Source: Amia ocellicauda
Lineage: Eukaryota; Chordata; Actinopteri; Amiiformes; Amiidae
Reading direction: 5' to 3'
Assembly: GCF_036373705.1 (NCBI RefSeq)
Contig: NW_027102771.1
Span: 1 to 64,000 of the forward strand
DNA length: 64,000 bases
Made by a program: the position numbers and the translations under genes. Below, piece by piece: positions 10,676 through 21,925 of the stretch (position 1 is the stretch's first letter; each line of letters begins with the position of its first letter). Under the pieces are notes generated by a model, which saw only the letters and a list, made by a program, of their open reading frames with translations, was not told the DNA's origin and did not search any database.

Positions 10676-10748
10676 CGAGCCAGGTAGGAGTCGAACCTAC
10701 AGTCTTCTGATTCGAAGTCAGACGCGTTATCCATTGCGCCACTGGCCC
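10676..10748 (-). tRNA. trnR(tcg): tRNA-Arg (TCG), unit 7, anticodon-switched
   Basis: Identical to the ACG copies except at 10715, where position 34 changes from A to T. The loop becomes CTTCGAA and the anticodon TCG, which reads CGA. The promoter boxes and all stems are untouched. Both anticodons specify arginine. Confidence 0.95.
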
Positions 10749-10890
10749 CACGTTTGGACGCACTCAAGCAATCCGATGGAAACAGCTTCTTCTGTCCTGG
10801 AACAGGGTATCAGTGCACCCAAAGGGATGCAAAGTTCAGAGCGAACCTGCAGCCGGCGCTGCACAGGGCGGTGCTGCCACAGGAAGCAGC

Positions 10891-10963
10891 GGGGAATTAG
10901 CTCAGATGGTAGAGCGCTCGCTTAGCATGCGAGAGGTGGCGGGACCGATGCCCGCATTCTCCA
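10891..10963 (+). tRNA. trnA(agc): tRNA-Ala (AGC), unit 7
   Basis: Full-length copy in a TCG unit, so the anticodon change came before the Ala deletion. Confidence 0.93.
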
Positions 10964-12271
10964 GAGCTCCTTCATCTGCTACCAGACCCGTCTTCAGCCC
11001 GCAGGACAGCCCTGCTGAGATCCTCACAAGCATACGAGGGGTCGTCGTTTTTCACTTCTTGATCACAACCACCATACCATTCGTAAATATATCCACCCCA
11101 ATGTATTCACAACAAGAACAATACAGTGTATTCTGTTTTGAACAAACAGATGTATTTAGACTTCTTCAAATATTCTGTATCAGTTCATATTACTTCGCTC
11201 TATGCTATAAAATATTACATTTTTACATAGATCTAAGAAAAAGCGTATGTCCGTATGTAATACCAATTTTATGTTCACATTTCCCTCTGTGCATTTACAG
11301 TTCTTCGTTGACATTTTTTCTTCTTTCCTATTTATATTTCCTCCTCTGCATTTCGTCTACTCTGTAAATAGAGATATAAAGAGAAAAACACCACCTCACC
11401 TTTTCAACTCACGTTCTCTTTCATATTTTGGCTTTGCCTGTTGTAGTGATGAGAAGGGCCAGAATGCATTGTACATTCATTTGTGCGACAGGCTATCATG
11501 TATGGAGGATAATCCAAGGCAGAATTAAAAATAAATGCAGAGAGAAGATAATAATATATACATTAATTATACATGTTGAGCATAGAAATAAATCAATGGA
11601 GATTCATATCAACATATCGTTAACTCGATTTCTTAGCAGACACCAAAGCCAGGGTGACTTACAGATGTTAACGAGATATTACCACATTTTGTTTTCCTTA
11701 CACTTAACCCATTGGCATGGGTGGGCATTAACTGGTGCAATCTAGCTAAAGTCCCTTGCTCAAGAGTAGTAAGTGTACCAGAGATTGCACACACCGTGCT
11801 GTGCTACAGGGTACAGAGCCCAAACCACTACTCCACACTGTATTCAAAAGTGATTATCTGTTCAAATGAATGTAGTTTTGTGGAAGTGTCTTATTGTAAC
11901 AGAGTCTTATTATGAAAGAATTGAGATTAAACGGATTAAGCAACATGTCAGGATATTGGGTGTCAAAAACACATTAACAGTGTCGACAAGGTGTGATACA
12001 AGTGCGCATTTCTGTTGACTACGGTTCAGGTGAGAGGCAGCAGTCGGGTACAGGTTGAATTGAATGAGCAGATGGAGCCATGAACACATTGAATGTATGT
12101 TGCACCTCAGTCACACTGGTGCAATGGTTTGATAATCATCATGGAATGAGATTGGAGTGTGGTAGCGGTGACTTTGATGGTCCTCCCATGCCTGGTCCGG
12201 CACACTATGATGTAGTGCTGCTGGTCGCCAGATATGAGAAGAAAACAGCGAGAGTTGGGTGTAGATGCTGT

Positions 12272-12344
12272 CGAGCCAGGTAGGAGTCGAACCTACAGTC
12301 TTCTGATTCGAAGTCAGACGCGTTATCCATTGCGCCACTGGCCC
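12272..12344 (-). tRNA. trnR(tcg): tRNA-Arg (TCG), unit 8
   Basis: Position 34 changed at 12311. The 87-bp deletion brings the damaged Ala to within 55 bp of its 5' end. Confidence 0.95.
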
Positions 12345-12399
12345 CACGTTTGGACGCACTCAAGCAATCCGATGGAAACAGCTTCTTCTGTCCTGGAAC

Positions 12400-12472
12400 A
12401 GGGTATTAGCTCAGATGGTAGAGCGCTCGCTTAGCATGCGAGAGGTGGCGGGACCGATGCCCGCATTCTCCA
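12400..12472 (+). pseudogene. tRNA-Ala (AGC) with replaced 5' acceptor strand, unit 8
   Basis: An 87-bp deletion joins GAACAGGGTAT to TAGCTCAG, so the first seven bases read AGGGTAT instead of GGGGAAT. Five of seven acceptor pairs survive by chance, including G3:U70; A1-C72 and T5-T68 are mismatches. The rest, including anticodon AGC and both promoter boxes, is as in the reference. It may still be transcribed but probably gives a poor substrate. A new TTTT at 12500-12503 lies 27 nt past the end, a stop absent from other copies except unit 26. Confidence 0.85.
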
Positions 12473-13773
12473 GAGCTCCTTCATCTGCTACCAGACCCGT
12501 TTTCAGCCCGCAGGACAGCCCTGCTGAGATCCTCACAAGCATACGAGGGGTCGTCATTTTTCACTTCTTGATCACAACCACCATACCATTCGTAAATATA
12601 TCCACCCCAATGTATTCACAACAAGAACAATACAGTGTATTCTGTTTTGAACAAACAGATGTATTTAGACTTCTTCAAATATTCTGTATCAGTTCATATT
12701 ACTTCGCTCTATGCTATAAAATATTACATTTTTACATAGATCTAAGAAAAAGCGTATGTCCGTATGTAATACCAATTTTATGTTCACATTTCCCTCTGTG
12801 CATTTACAGTTCTTCGTTGACATTTTTTCTTCTTTCCTATTTATATTTCCTCCTCTGCATTTCGTCTACTCTGTAAATAGAGATATAAAGAGAAAAACAC
12901 CACCTCACCTTTTCAACTCACTTTCTCTTTCATATTTTGGCTTTGCCTGTTGTAGTGATGAGAAGGGCCAGAATGCATTGTACATTCACTTGTGCGACAT
13001 GTATGGAGGATAATCCAAGGCAGAATTAAAAATAAATGCAGAGAGAAGATAATAATAAATACATGAATTATACATGTTGAACACAGAAATAAATCAATGG
13101 AGATTCATATCAACGTATTTTTTAATTCGATTTCTTAGCAGACACCATAGCCAGGGTGACTTACAGATGTTAACGAGATATTACCACATTTTGTTTTCCT
13201 TACACTTAACCCATTGGCATGGGTGGGCATTAACTGGTGCAATCTAGCTAAAGTCCCTTGCTCAAGAGTAGTAAGTGTACCAGAGATTGCACACACCGTG
13301 CTGTGCTACAGGGTACAGAGCCCAAACCACTACTCCACACTGTATTCAAAAGTGATTGTCTATTCAAATGAATGTAGTGTTGTGGAAGTGTCTTATTGTA
13401 ACAGAGTCTTATTATGAAAGAATTGAGATTAAACGGATTAAGCAACATGTCAGGATATTGGGTGTCAATGACACATTAACAGTGTCGACAAGGTGTGATA
13501 CAAGTGCGCATTTCTGTTGACTACGTTTCAGGTGAGAGGCAGCAGTCGGGTACAGGTTGAATTGAATGAGCAGATGGAGCCATGAAGACATTGAATGTAT
13601 GTTGCACCTCAGTCACACTGGTGCAATGGTTTGATAATCATCATGGAATGAGATTGGAGTGTGGTAGCGGTGACTTTGATGGTCCTCCCATGCCTGGTCC
13701 GGCACACTATGATGTAGTGTTGCTGGTCGCCAGATATGAGAAGAAAACAGTGAGAGTTGGTTGTAGATGCTGT

Positions 13774-13846
13774 CGAGCCAGGTAGGAGTCGAACCTACAG
13801 TCTTCTGATTCGTAGTCAGACGCGTTATGCATTGCGCCACTGGCCC
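13774..13846 (-). tRNA. trnR(acg): tRNA-Arg (ACG) with G19 to C, unit 9
   Basis: At 13829 the second base of the D-loop GG pair is changed to C. G19 normally pairs with C56 to join the D and T loops and is also the last base of the A box. Folding and transcription could both suffer. Shared with unit 27. Confidence 0.85.
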
Positions 13847-13988
13847 CACGTTTGGACGCACTCAAGCAATCCGATGGAAACAGCTTCTTCTGTCCTGGAA
13901 CAGGGTATCAGTGAACCCAAAGGGATGCAAAGTTCAGAGCGAACCTGCAGCCGGCGCTGCACAGGGCGGTGCTGCCACAGGAAGCAGC

Positions 13989-14061
13989 GGGGAATTAGCT
14001 CAGATGGTAGAGCGCTCGCTTAGCATGCGAGAGGTGGCGGGACCGATGCCCGCATTCTCCA
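13989..14061 (+). tRNA. trnA(agc): tRNA-Ala (AGC), unit 9
   Basis: Reference sequence with C55. Confidence 0.93.
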
Positions 14062-15361
14062 GAGCTCCTTCATCTGCTACCAGACCCGTCTTCAGCCCGC
14101 AGGACAGCCCTGCTGAGATCCTCACAAGCATACGAGGGGTCGTCATTTTTCACTTCTTGATCACAACCACCATACCATTCGTAAATATATCCACCCCAAT
14201 GTATTCACAACAAGAACAATACAGTGTATTCTGTTTTGAACAAACAGATGTATTTAGACTTCATCTAATATTCTGTATCAGTTCATATTACTTCGCTCTA
14301 TGCTATAAAATATTACATTTTTACATAGATCTAAGAAAAAACGTATGTCCGTATGTAATACCAATTTTATGTTCACATTTCCCTCTGTGCCTTTACAGTT
14401 CTTCGTTGACATTTTTTCTTCTTTTCTATTTATATTTCCTCCTCTGCATTTCGTCTACTCTGTAAATAGAGATATAAAGAGAAAAACACCACCTCACCTT
14501 TTCAACTCACGTTCTCTTTCATATTTTGCCTTTGCTTGTTGTAGTGATGAGAAGGGCCAGAATGCATTGTACATTCATTTGTGCGACATGTATGGAGGAT
14601 AATCCAAGGCAGAATTAAAAATAAATGCAGAGAGAAGATAATAATAAATACATTAATTATACATGTTGAGCATAGAAATAAATCAATGGAGATTCATATC
14701 AACGTATCTTTAACTCGATTTCTTAGCAGACACCAAAGCCAGGGTGACTTACAGATGTTAACGAGATATTACCACATTTTGTTTTCCTTACACTTAACCC
14801 ATTGGCATGGGTGGGCATTAACTGGTGCAATCTAGCTAAAGTCCCTTGCTCAAGAGTAGTAAGTGTACCAGAGATTGCACACACCGTGCTGTGCTACAGG
14901 GTACAGAGCCCAAACCACTACTCCACACTGTATTCAAAAGTGATTATCTGTTCAAATGAATGTAGTTTTGTGGAAGTGTCTTATTGTAACAGAGTCTTAT
15001 TATGAAAGAATTGAGATTAAACGGATTAAGCAACATGTCAGGATATTGGGTGTCAAAAACACATTAACAGTGTCGACAAGGTGTGATACAAGTGCGCATT
15101 TCTGTTGACTACGGTTCAGGTGAGAGGCAGCAGTCGGGTACAGGTTGAATTGAATGAGCAGATGGAGCCATGAACACATTGAATGTATGTTGCACCTCAG
15201 TCACACTGGTGCAATGGTTTGATAATCATCATGGAATGAGATTGGAGTGTGGTAGCGGTGACTTTGATGGTCCTCCCATGCCTGGTCCGGCACACTATGA
15301 TGTAGTGCTGCTGGTCGCCAGATATGAGAAGAAAACAGCGAGAGTTGGGTGTAGATGCTGT

Positions 15362-15434
15362 CGAGCCAGGTAGGAGTCGAACCTACAGTCTTCTGATTCG
15401 TAGTCAGACGCGTTATCCATTGCGCCACTGGGCC
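15362..15434 (-). tRNA. trnR(acg): tRNA-Arg (ACG) with acceptor mismatch, unit 10
   Basis: At 15432 position 3 changes from G to C, facing C70, so one acceptor pair is lost. The partner copy in unit 28 lacks this change, so it is newer than the duplication that links them, or is a sequence error. Confidence 0.88.
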
Positions 15435-15576
15435 CACGTTTGGACGCACTCAAGCAATCCGATGGAAACTGCTTCTTCTGTCCTGGAACAGGGTATCAGT
15501 GAACCCAAAGGGATGCAAAGTTCAGAGCGAACCTGCAGCCGGCGCTGCACAGGGCGGTGCTGCCACAGGAAGCAGC

Positions 15577-15649
15577 GGGGAATTAGCTCAGATGGTAGAG
15601 CGCTCGCTTAGCATGCGAGAGGTGGCGGGACCGATGCCCGCATTCTCCA
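15577..15649 (+). tRNA. trnA(agc): tRNA-Ala (AGC), unit 10
   Basis: Reference sequence with C55. Confidence 0.93.
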
Positions 15650-16950
15650 GAGCTCCTTCATCTGCTACCAGACCCGTCTTCAGCCCGCAGGACAGCCCTG
15701 CTGAGATCCTCACAAGCATACGAGGGGTCGTCATTTTTCACTTCTTGATCACAACCACCATACCATTCGTAAATATATCCACCCCAATGTATTCACAACA
15801 AGAACAATACAGTGTATTCTGTTTTGAACAAACAGATGTATTTAGACTTCATCAAATATTCTGTATCAGTTCATATTACTTCGCTCTATGCTATAAAATA
15901 TTACATTTTTACATAGATCTAAGAAAAAACGTATGTCCGTATGTAATACCAATTTTATGTTCACATTTCCCTCTGTGCATTTACAGTTCTTCGTTGACAT
16001 TTTTTCTTCTTTTCTATTTATATTTCCTCCTCTGCATTTCGTCTACTCTGTAAATAGAGATATAAAGAGAAAAACACCACCTCACCTTTTCAACTCACGT
16101 TCTCTTTCATATTTTGCCTTTGCTTGTTGTAGTGATGAGAAGGGCCAGAATGCATTGTACATTCACTTGTGCGACATGTATGTAGGATAATCCAAGGCAG
16201 AATTAAAAATAAATGCAGAGAGAAGATAATAATAAATACATGAATTATACATGTTGAACATAGAAATAAATCAATGGAGATTCATATCAACGTATTTTTT
16301 AATTCGATTTCTTAGCAGACACCAAAGCCAGGGTGACTTACAGATGTTAACGAGATATTACCACATTTTGTTTTCCTTACACTTAACCCATTGGCATGGG
16401 TGGGCATTAACTGGTGCAATCTAGCTAAAGTCCCTTGCTCAAGAGTAGTAAGTGTACCAGAGATTGCACACACCGTGCTGTGCGACAGGGTACAGAGCCC
16501 AAACCACTACTCCACACTGTATTCAAAAGTGATTGTCTATTCAAATGAATGTAGTGTTGTGGAAGTGTCTTATTGTAACAGAGTCTTATTATGAAAGAAT
16601 TGAGATTAAACGGATTAAGCAACATGTCAGGTTATTGGGTGTCAATGACACATTAACAGTGTCGACAAGGTGTGATACAAGTGCGCATTTCTGTTGACTA
16701 CGGTTCAGGTGAGAGGCAGCAGTCGGGTACAGGTTGAATTGAATGAGCAGATGGAGCCATGAACACATTGAATGTATGTTGCACCTCAGTCACACTGGTG
16801 CAATGGTTTGATAATCATCATGGAATGAGATTGGAGTGTGGTAGCGGTGACTTTGATGGTCCTCCCATGCCTGGTCCGGCACACTATGATGTAGTGCTGC
16901 TGGTCGCCAGATATGAGAAGAAAACAGCGAGAGTTGGGTGTAGATGCTGT

Positions 16951-17023
16951 CGAGCCAGGTAGGAGTCGAACCTACAGTCTTCTGATTCGAAGTCAGACGC
17001 GTTATCCATTGCGCCACTGGCCC
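16951..17023 (-). tRNA. trnR(tcg): tRNA-Arg (TCG), unit 11
   Basis: Position 34 changed at 16990; otherwise reference. Confidence 0.95.
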
Positions 17024-17165
17024 CACGTTTGGACGCACTCAAGCAATCCGATGGAAACAGCTTCTTCTGTCCTGGAACAGGGTATCAGTGCACCCAAAGG
17101 GATGCAAAGTTCAGAGCGAACCTGCAGCCGGCGCTGCACAGGGCGGTGCTGCCACAGGAAGCAGC

Positions 17166-17238
17166 GGGGAATTAGCTCAGATGGTAGAGCGCTCGCTTAG
17201 CATGCGAGAGGTGGCGGGACCGATGCCCGCATTCTCCA
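17166..17238 (+). tRNA. trnA(agc): tRNA-Ala (AGC), unit 11
   Basis: Full-length copy in a TCG unit. Confidence 0.93.
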
Positions 17239-18546
17239 GAGCTCCTTCATCTGCTACCAGACCCGTCTTCAGCCCGCAGGACAGCCCTGCTGAGATCCTC
17301 ACAAGCATACGAGGGGTCGTCGTTTTTCACTTCTTGATCACAACCACCATACCATTCGTAAATATATCCACCCCAATGTATTCACAACAAGAACAATACA
17401 GTGTATTCTGTTTTGAACAAACAGATGTATTTAGACTTCTTCAAATATTCTGTATCAGTTCATATTACTTCGCTCTATGCTATAAAATATTACATTTTTA
17501 CATAGATCTAAGAAAAAGCGTATGTCCGTATGTAATACCAATTTTATGTTCACATTTCCCTCTGTGCATTTACAGTTCTTCGTTGACATTTTTTCTTCTT
17601 TCCTATTTATATTTCCTCCTCTGCATTTCGTCTACTCTGTAAATAGAGATATAAAGAGAAAAACACCACCTCACCTTTTCAACTCACGTTCTCTTTCATA
17701 TTTTGGCTTTGCCTGTTGTAGTGATGAGAAGGGCCAGAATGCATTGTACATTCATTTGTGCGACAGGCTATCATGTATGGAGGATAATCCAAGGCAGAAT
17801 TAAAAATAAATGCAGAGAGAAGATAATAATATATACATTAATTATACATGTTGAGCATAGAAATAAATCAATGGAGATTCATATCAACGTATCTTTAACT
17901 CGATTTCTTAGCAGACACCAAAGCCAGGGTGACTTACAGATGTTAACGAGATATTACCACATTTTGTTTTCCTTACACTTAACCCATTGGCATGGGTGGG
18001 CATTAACTGGTGCAATCTAGCTAAAGTCCCTTGCTCAAGAGTAGTAAGTGTACCAGAGATTGCACACACCGTGCTGTGCTACAGGGTACAGAGCCCAAAC
18101 CACTACTCCACACTGTATTCAAAAGTGATTATCTGTTCAAATGAATGTAGTTTTGTGGAAGTGTCTTATTGTAACAGAGTCTTATTATGAAAGAATTGAG
18201 ATTAAACGGATTAAGCAACATGTCAGGATATTGGGTGTCAAAAACACATTAACAGTGTCGACAAGGTGTGATACAAGTGCGCATTTCTGTTGACTACGGT
18301 TCAGGTGAGAGGCAGCAGTCGGGTACAGGTTGAATTGAATGAGCAGATGGAGCCATGAACACATTGAATGTATGTTGCACCTCAGTCACACTGGTGCAAT
18401 GGTTTGATAATCATCATGGAATGAGATTGGAGTGTGGTAGCGGTGACTTTGATGGTCCTCCCATGCCTGGTCCGGCACACTATGATGTAGTGCTGCTGGT
18501 CGCCAGATATGAGAAGAAAACAGCGAGAGTTGGGTGTAGATGCTGT

Positions 18547-18619
18547 CGAGCCAGGTAGGAGTCGAACCTACAGTCTTCTGATTCGAAGTCAGACGCGTTA
18601 TCCATTGCGCCACTGGCCC
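18547..18619 (-). tRNA. trnR(tcg): tRNA-Arg (TCG), unit 12
   Basis: Position 34 changed at 18586; otherwise reference. Confidence 0.95.
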
Positions 18620-18674
18620 CACGTTTGGACGCACTCAAGCAATCCGATGGAAACAGCTTCTTCTGTCCTGGAAC

Positions 18675-18747
18675 AGGGTATTAGCTCAGATGGTAGAGCG
18701 CTCGCTTAGCATGCGAGAGGTGGCGGGACCGATGCCCGCATTCTCCA
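18675..18747 (+). pseudogene. tRNA-Ala with replaced 5' acceptor strand, unit 12
   Basis: Same 87-bp deletion joint as unit 8; no TTTT in the trailer. Confidence 0.85.
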
Positions 18748-20048
18748 GAGCTCCTTCATCTGCTACCAGACCCGTCTTCAGCCCGCAGGACAGCCCTGCT
18801 GAGATCCTCACAAGCATACGAGGGGTCGTCATTTTTCACTTCTTGATCACAACCACCATACCATTCGTAAATATATCCACCCCAATGTATTCACAACAAG
18901 AACAATACAGTGTATTCTGTTTTGAACAAACAGATGTATTTAGACTTCATCAAATATTCTGTATCAGTTCATATTACTTCGCTCTATGCTATAAAATATT
19001 ACATTTTTACATAGATCTAAGAAAAAACGTATGTCCGTATGTAATACCAATTTTATGTTCACATTTCCCTCTGTGCATTTACAGTTCTTCGTTGACATTT
19101 TTTCTTCTTTTCTATTTATATTTCCTCCTCTGCATTTCGTCTACTCTGTAAATAGAGATATAAAGAGAAAAACACCACCTCACCTTTTCAACTCACTTTC
19201 TCTTTCATATTTTGGCTTTGCTTGTTGTAGTGATGAGAAGGGCCAGAATGCATTGTACATTCACTTGTGCGACATGTATGTAGGATAATCCAAGGCAGAA
19301 TTAAAAATAAATGCAGAGAGAAGATAATAATAAATACATGAATTATACATGTTGAACACAGAAATAAATCAATGGAGATTCATATCAACGTATTTTTTAA
19401 TTCGATTTCTTAGCAGACACCAAAGCCAGGGTGACTTACAGATGTTAACGAGATATTACCACATTTTGTTTTCCTTACACTTAACCCATTGGCATGGGTG
19501 GGCATTAACTGGTGCAATCTAGCTAAAGTCCCTTGCTCAAGAGTAGTAAGTGTACCAGAGATTGCACACACCGTGCTGTGCTACAGGGTACAGAGCCCAA
19601 ACCACTACTCCACACTGTATTCAAAAGTGATTGTCTATTCAAATGAATGTAGTGTTGTGGAAGTGTCTTATTGTAACAGAGTCTTATTATGAAAGAATTG
19701 AGATTAAACGGATAAAGCAACATGTCAGGTTATTGGGTGTCAATGACACATTAACAGTGTCGACAAGGTGTGATACAAGTGCGCATTTCTGCTGACTACG
19801 TTTCAGGTGAGAGGCAGCAGTCGGGTACAGGTTGAATTGAATGAGCAGATGGAGCCATGAACACATTGAATGTATGTTGCACCTCAGTCACACTGGTGCA
19901 ATGGTTTGATAATCATCATGGAATGAGATTGGAGTGTGGTAGCGGTGACTTTGATGGTCCTCCCATGCCTGGTCCGGCACACTATGATGTAGTGCTGCTG
20001 GTCGCCAGATATGAGAAGAAAACAGCGAGAGTTGGTTGTAGATGCTGT

Positions 20049-20121
20049 CGAGCCAGGTAGGAGTCGAACCTACAGTCTTCTGATTCGTAGTCAGACGCGT
20101 TATCCATTGCGCCACTGGCCC
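20049..20121 (-). tRNA. trnR(acg): tRNA-Arg (ACG), unit 13
   Basis: Gene as reference; the 5' flank has three changes (CGTTTAGATGCAGTC). Confidence 0.95.
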
Positions 20122-20263
20122 CACGTTTAGATGCAGTCAAGCAATCCGATGGAAACAGCTTCTTCTGTCCTGGAACAGGGTATCAGTGAACCCAAAGGGA
20201 TGCAAAGTTCAGAGCGAACCTGCAGCCGGCGCTGCACAGGGCGGTGCTGCCACAGGAAGCAGC

Positions 20264-20336
20264 GGGGAATTAGCTCAGATGGTAGAGCGCTCGCTTAGCA
20301 TGCGAGAGGTGGCGGGACCGATGCCCGCATTCTCCA
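20264..20336 (+). tRNA. trnA(agc): tRNA-Ala (AGC), unit 13
   Basis: Gene as reference; the trailer has GCTATCAGACC and CCTCCCAAGC, as in unit 30. Confidence 0.93.
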
Positions 20337-21637
20337 GAGCTCCTTCATCTGCTATCAGACCCGTCTTCAGCCCGCAGGACAGCCCTGCTGAGATCCTCCC
20401 AAGCATACGAGGGGTCGTCATTTTTCACTTCTTGATCACAACCACCATACCATTCGTAAATATATCCACCCCAATGTATTCACAACAAGAACAATACAGT
20501 GTATTCTGTTTTGAACAAACAGATGTATTTAGACTTCATCAAATATTCTGTATCAGTTCATATTACTTCGCTCTATGCTATAAAATATTACATTTTTACA
20601 TAGATCTAAGAAAAAACGTATGTCCGTATGTAATACCAATTTTATGTTCACATTTCCCTCTGTGCATTTACAGTTCTTCGTTGACATTTTTTCTTCTTTT
20701 CTATTTATATTTCCTCCTCTGCATTTCGTCTACTCTGTAAATAGAGATATAAAGAGAAAAACACCACCTCACCTTTTCAACTCACTTTCTCTTTCATATT
20801 TTGGCTTTGCTTGTTGTAGTGATGAGAAGGGCCAGAATGCATTGTACATTCACTTGTGCGACATGTATGTAGGATAATCCAAGGCAGAATTAAAAATAAA
20901 TGCAGAGAGAAGATAATAATAAATACATGAATTATACATGTTGAACATAGAAATAAATCAATGGAGATTCATATCAAAGTATTTTTTAATTCGATTTCTT
21001 AGCAGACACCAAAGCCAGGGTAAATTACAGATGTTAACGAGATATTACCACATTTTGTTTTCCTTACACTTAACCCATTGGCATGGGTGGGCATTAACTG
21101 GTGCAATCTAGCTAAAGTCCCTTGCTCAAGAGTAGTCAGCGAACCAGGGATTGCACACACCGTGCTGTGCGACAGGGTACAGAGCCCAAACCACTACTCC
21201 ACACTGTATTCAAAAGTGATTGTCTATTCAAATGAATGTAGTGTTGTGGAAGTGTCTTATTGTAACAGAGTCTTACTATGAAAGAATTGAGATTAAACGG
21301 ATTAAGCAACATGTCAGGTTATTGGGTGTCAATGACACATTAACAGTGTCGACAAGGTGTGATACAAGTGCGCATTTCTGTTGACTACGGTTCAGGTGAG
21401 AGGCAGCAGTCGGGTACAGGTTGAATTGAATGAGCAGATGGAGCCATGAACACATTGAATGTATGTTGCACCTCAGTCACACTGGTGCAATGGTTTGATA
21501 ATCATCATGGAATGAGATTGGAGTGTGGTAGCGGTGACTTTGATGGTCCTCCCATGCCTGGTCCGGCACACTATGATGTAGTGCTGCTGGTCGCCAGATA
21601 TGAGAAGAAAACAGCGAGAGTTGGGTGTAGATGCTGT

Positions 21638-21710
21638 CGAGCCAGGTAGGAGTCGAACCTACAGTCTTCTGATTCGTAGTCAGACGCGTTATCCATTGCG
21701 CCACTGGCCC
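21638..21710 (-). tRNA. trnR(acg): tRNA-Arg (ACG), unit 14
   Basis: Reference sequence. Confidence 0.95.
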
Positions 21711-21852
21711 CACGTTTGGACGCACTCAAGCAATCCGATGGAAACTGCTTCTTCTGTCCTGGAACAGGGTATCAGTGAACCCAAAGGGATGCAAAGTTCA
21801 GAGCGAACCTGCAGCCGGCGCTGCACAGGGCGGTGCTGCCACAGGAAGCAGC

Positions 21853-21925
21853 GGGGAATTAGCTCAGATGGTAGAGCGCTCGCTTAGCATGCGAGAGGTG
21901 GCGGGACCGATGCCCGCATTCTCCA
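21853..21925 (+). tRNA. trnA(agc): tRNA-Ala (AGC), unit 14
   Basis: Reference sequence with C55. Confidence 0.93.

Larger units (their letters stand above)
9535..11123 (+). repeat. Array unit 7 (1589 bp)
   Basis: SINE 10033-10244 with the variant GTGCGACAGGG; Arg(TCG), full Ala. Partner unit 25. Confidence 0.95.
11124..12632 (+). repeat. Array unit 8 (1509 bp)
   Basis: SINE 11629-11840; 8-bp insertion GGCTATCA near 11491, then 87-bp deletion; Arg(TCG), broken Ala. Partner unit 26. Confidence 0.95.
12633..14221 (+). repeat. Array unit 9 (1589 bp)
   Basis: SINE 13131-13342; Arg(ACG) with G19 change, full Ala. GTAGTGTTGCTGG near 13715 is shared only with unit 27. Confidence 0.95.
14222..15809 (+). 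repeat. Array unit 10 (1588 bp), chimaeric
   Basis: SINE 14719-14930. The left part is standard type without the 8-bp insertion; from about 14653 it switches to the unit 8 type (ATTAATTATAC, TGAGCATAG, ATCTTTAACTCG, GTCAAAAACAC). Partner unit 28. Confidence 0.95.
15810..17398 (+). repeat. Array unit 11 (1589 bp)
   Basis: SINE 16308-16519 with GTGCGACAGGG; Arg(TCG), full Ala. Nearly the same as unit 7. Confidence 0.95.
17399..18907 (+). repeat. Array unit 12 (1509 bp)
   Basis: SINE 17904-18115; 8-bp insertion and 87-bp deletion; Arg(TCG), broken Ala. ATCTTTAACTCG replaces the ATCGTTAACTCG of unit 8. Confidence 0.95.
18908..20496 (+). repeat. Array unit 13 (1589 bp)
   Basis: SINE 19406-19617; Arg(ACG), full Ala. 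Flank CGTTTAGATGCAGTC and ACGGATAAAGC are shared only with unit 30. Confidence 0.95.
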
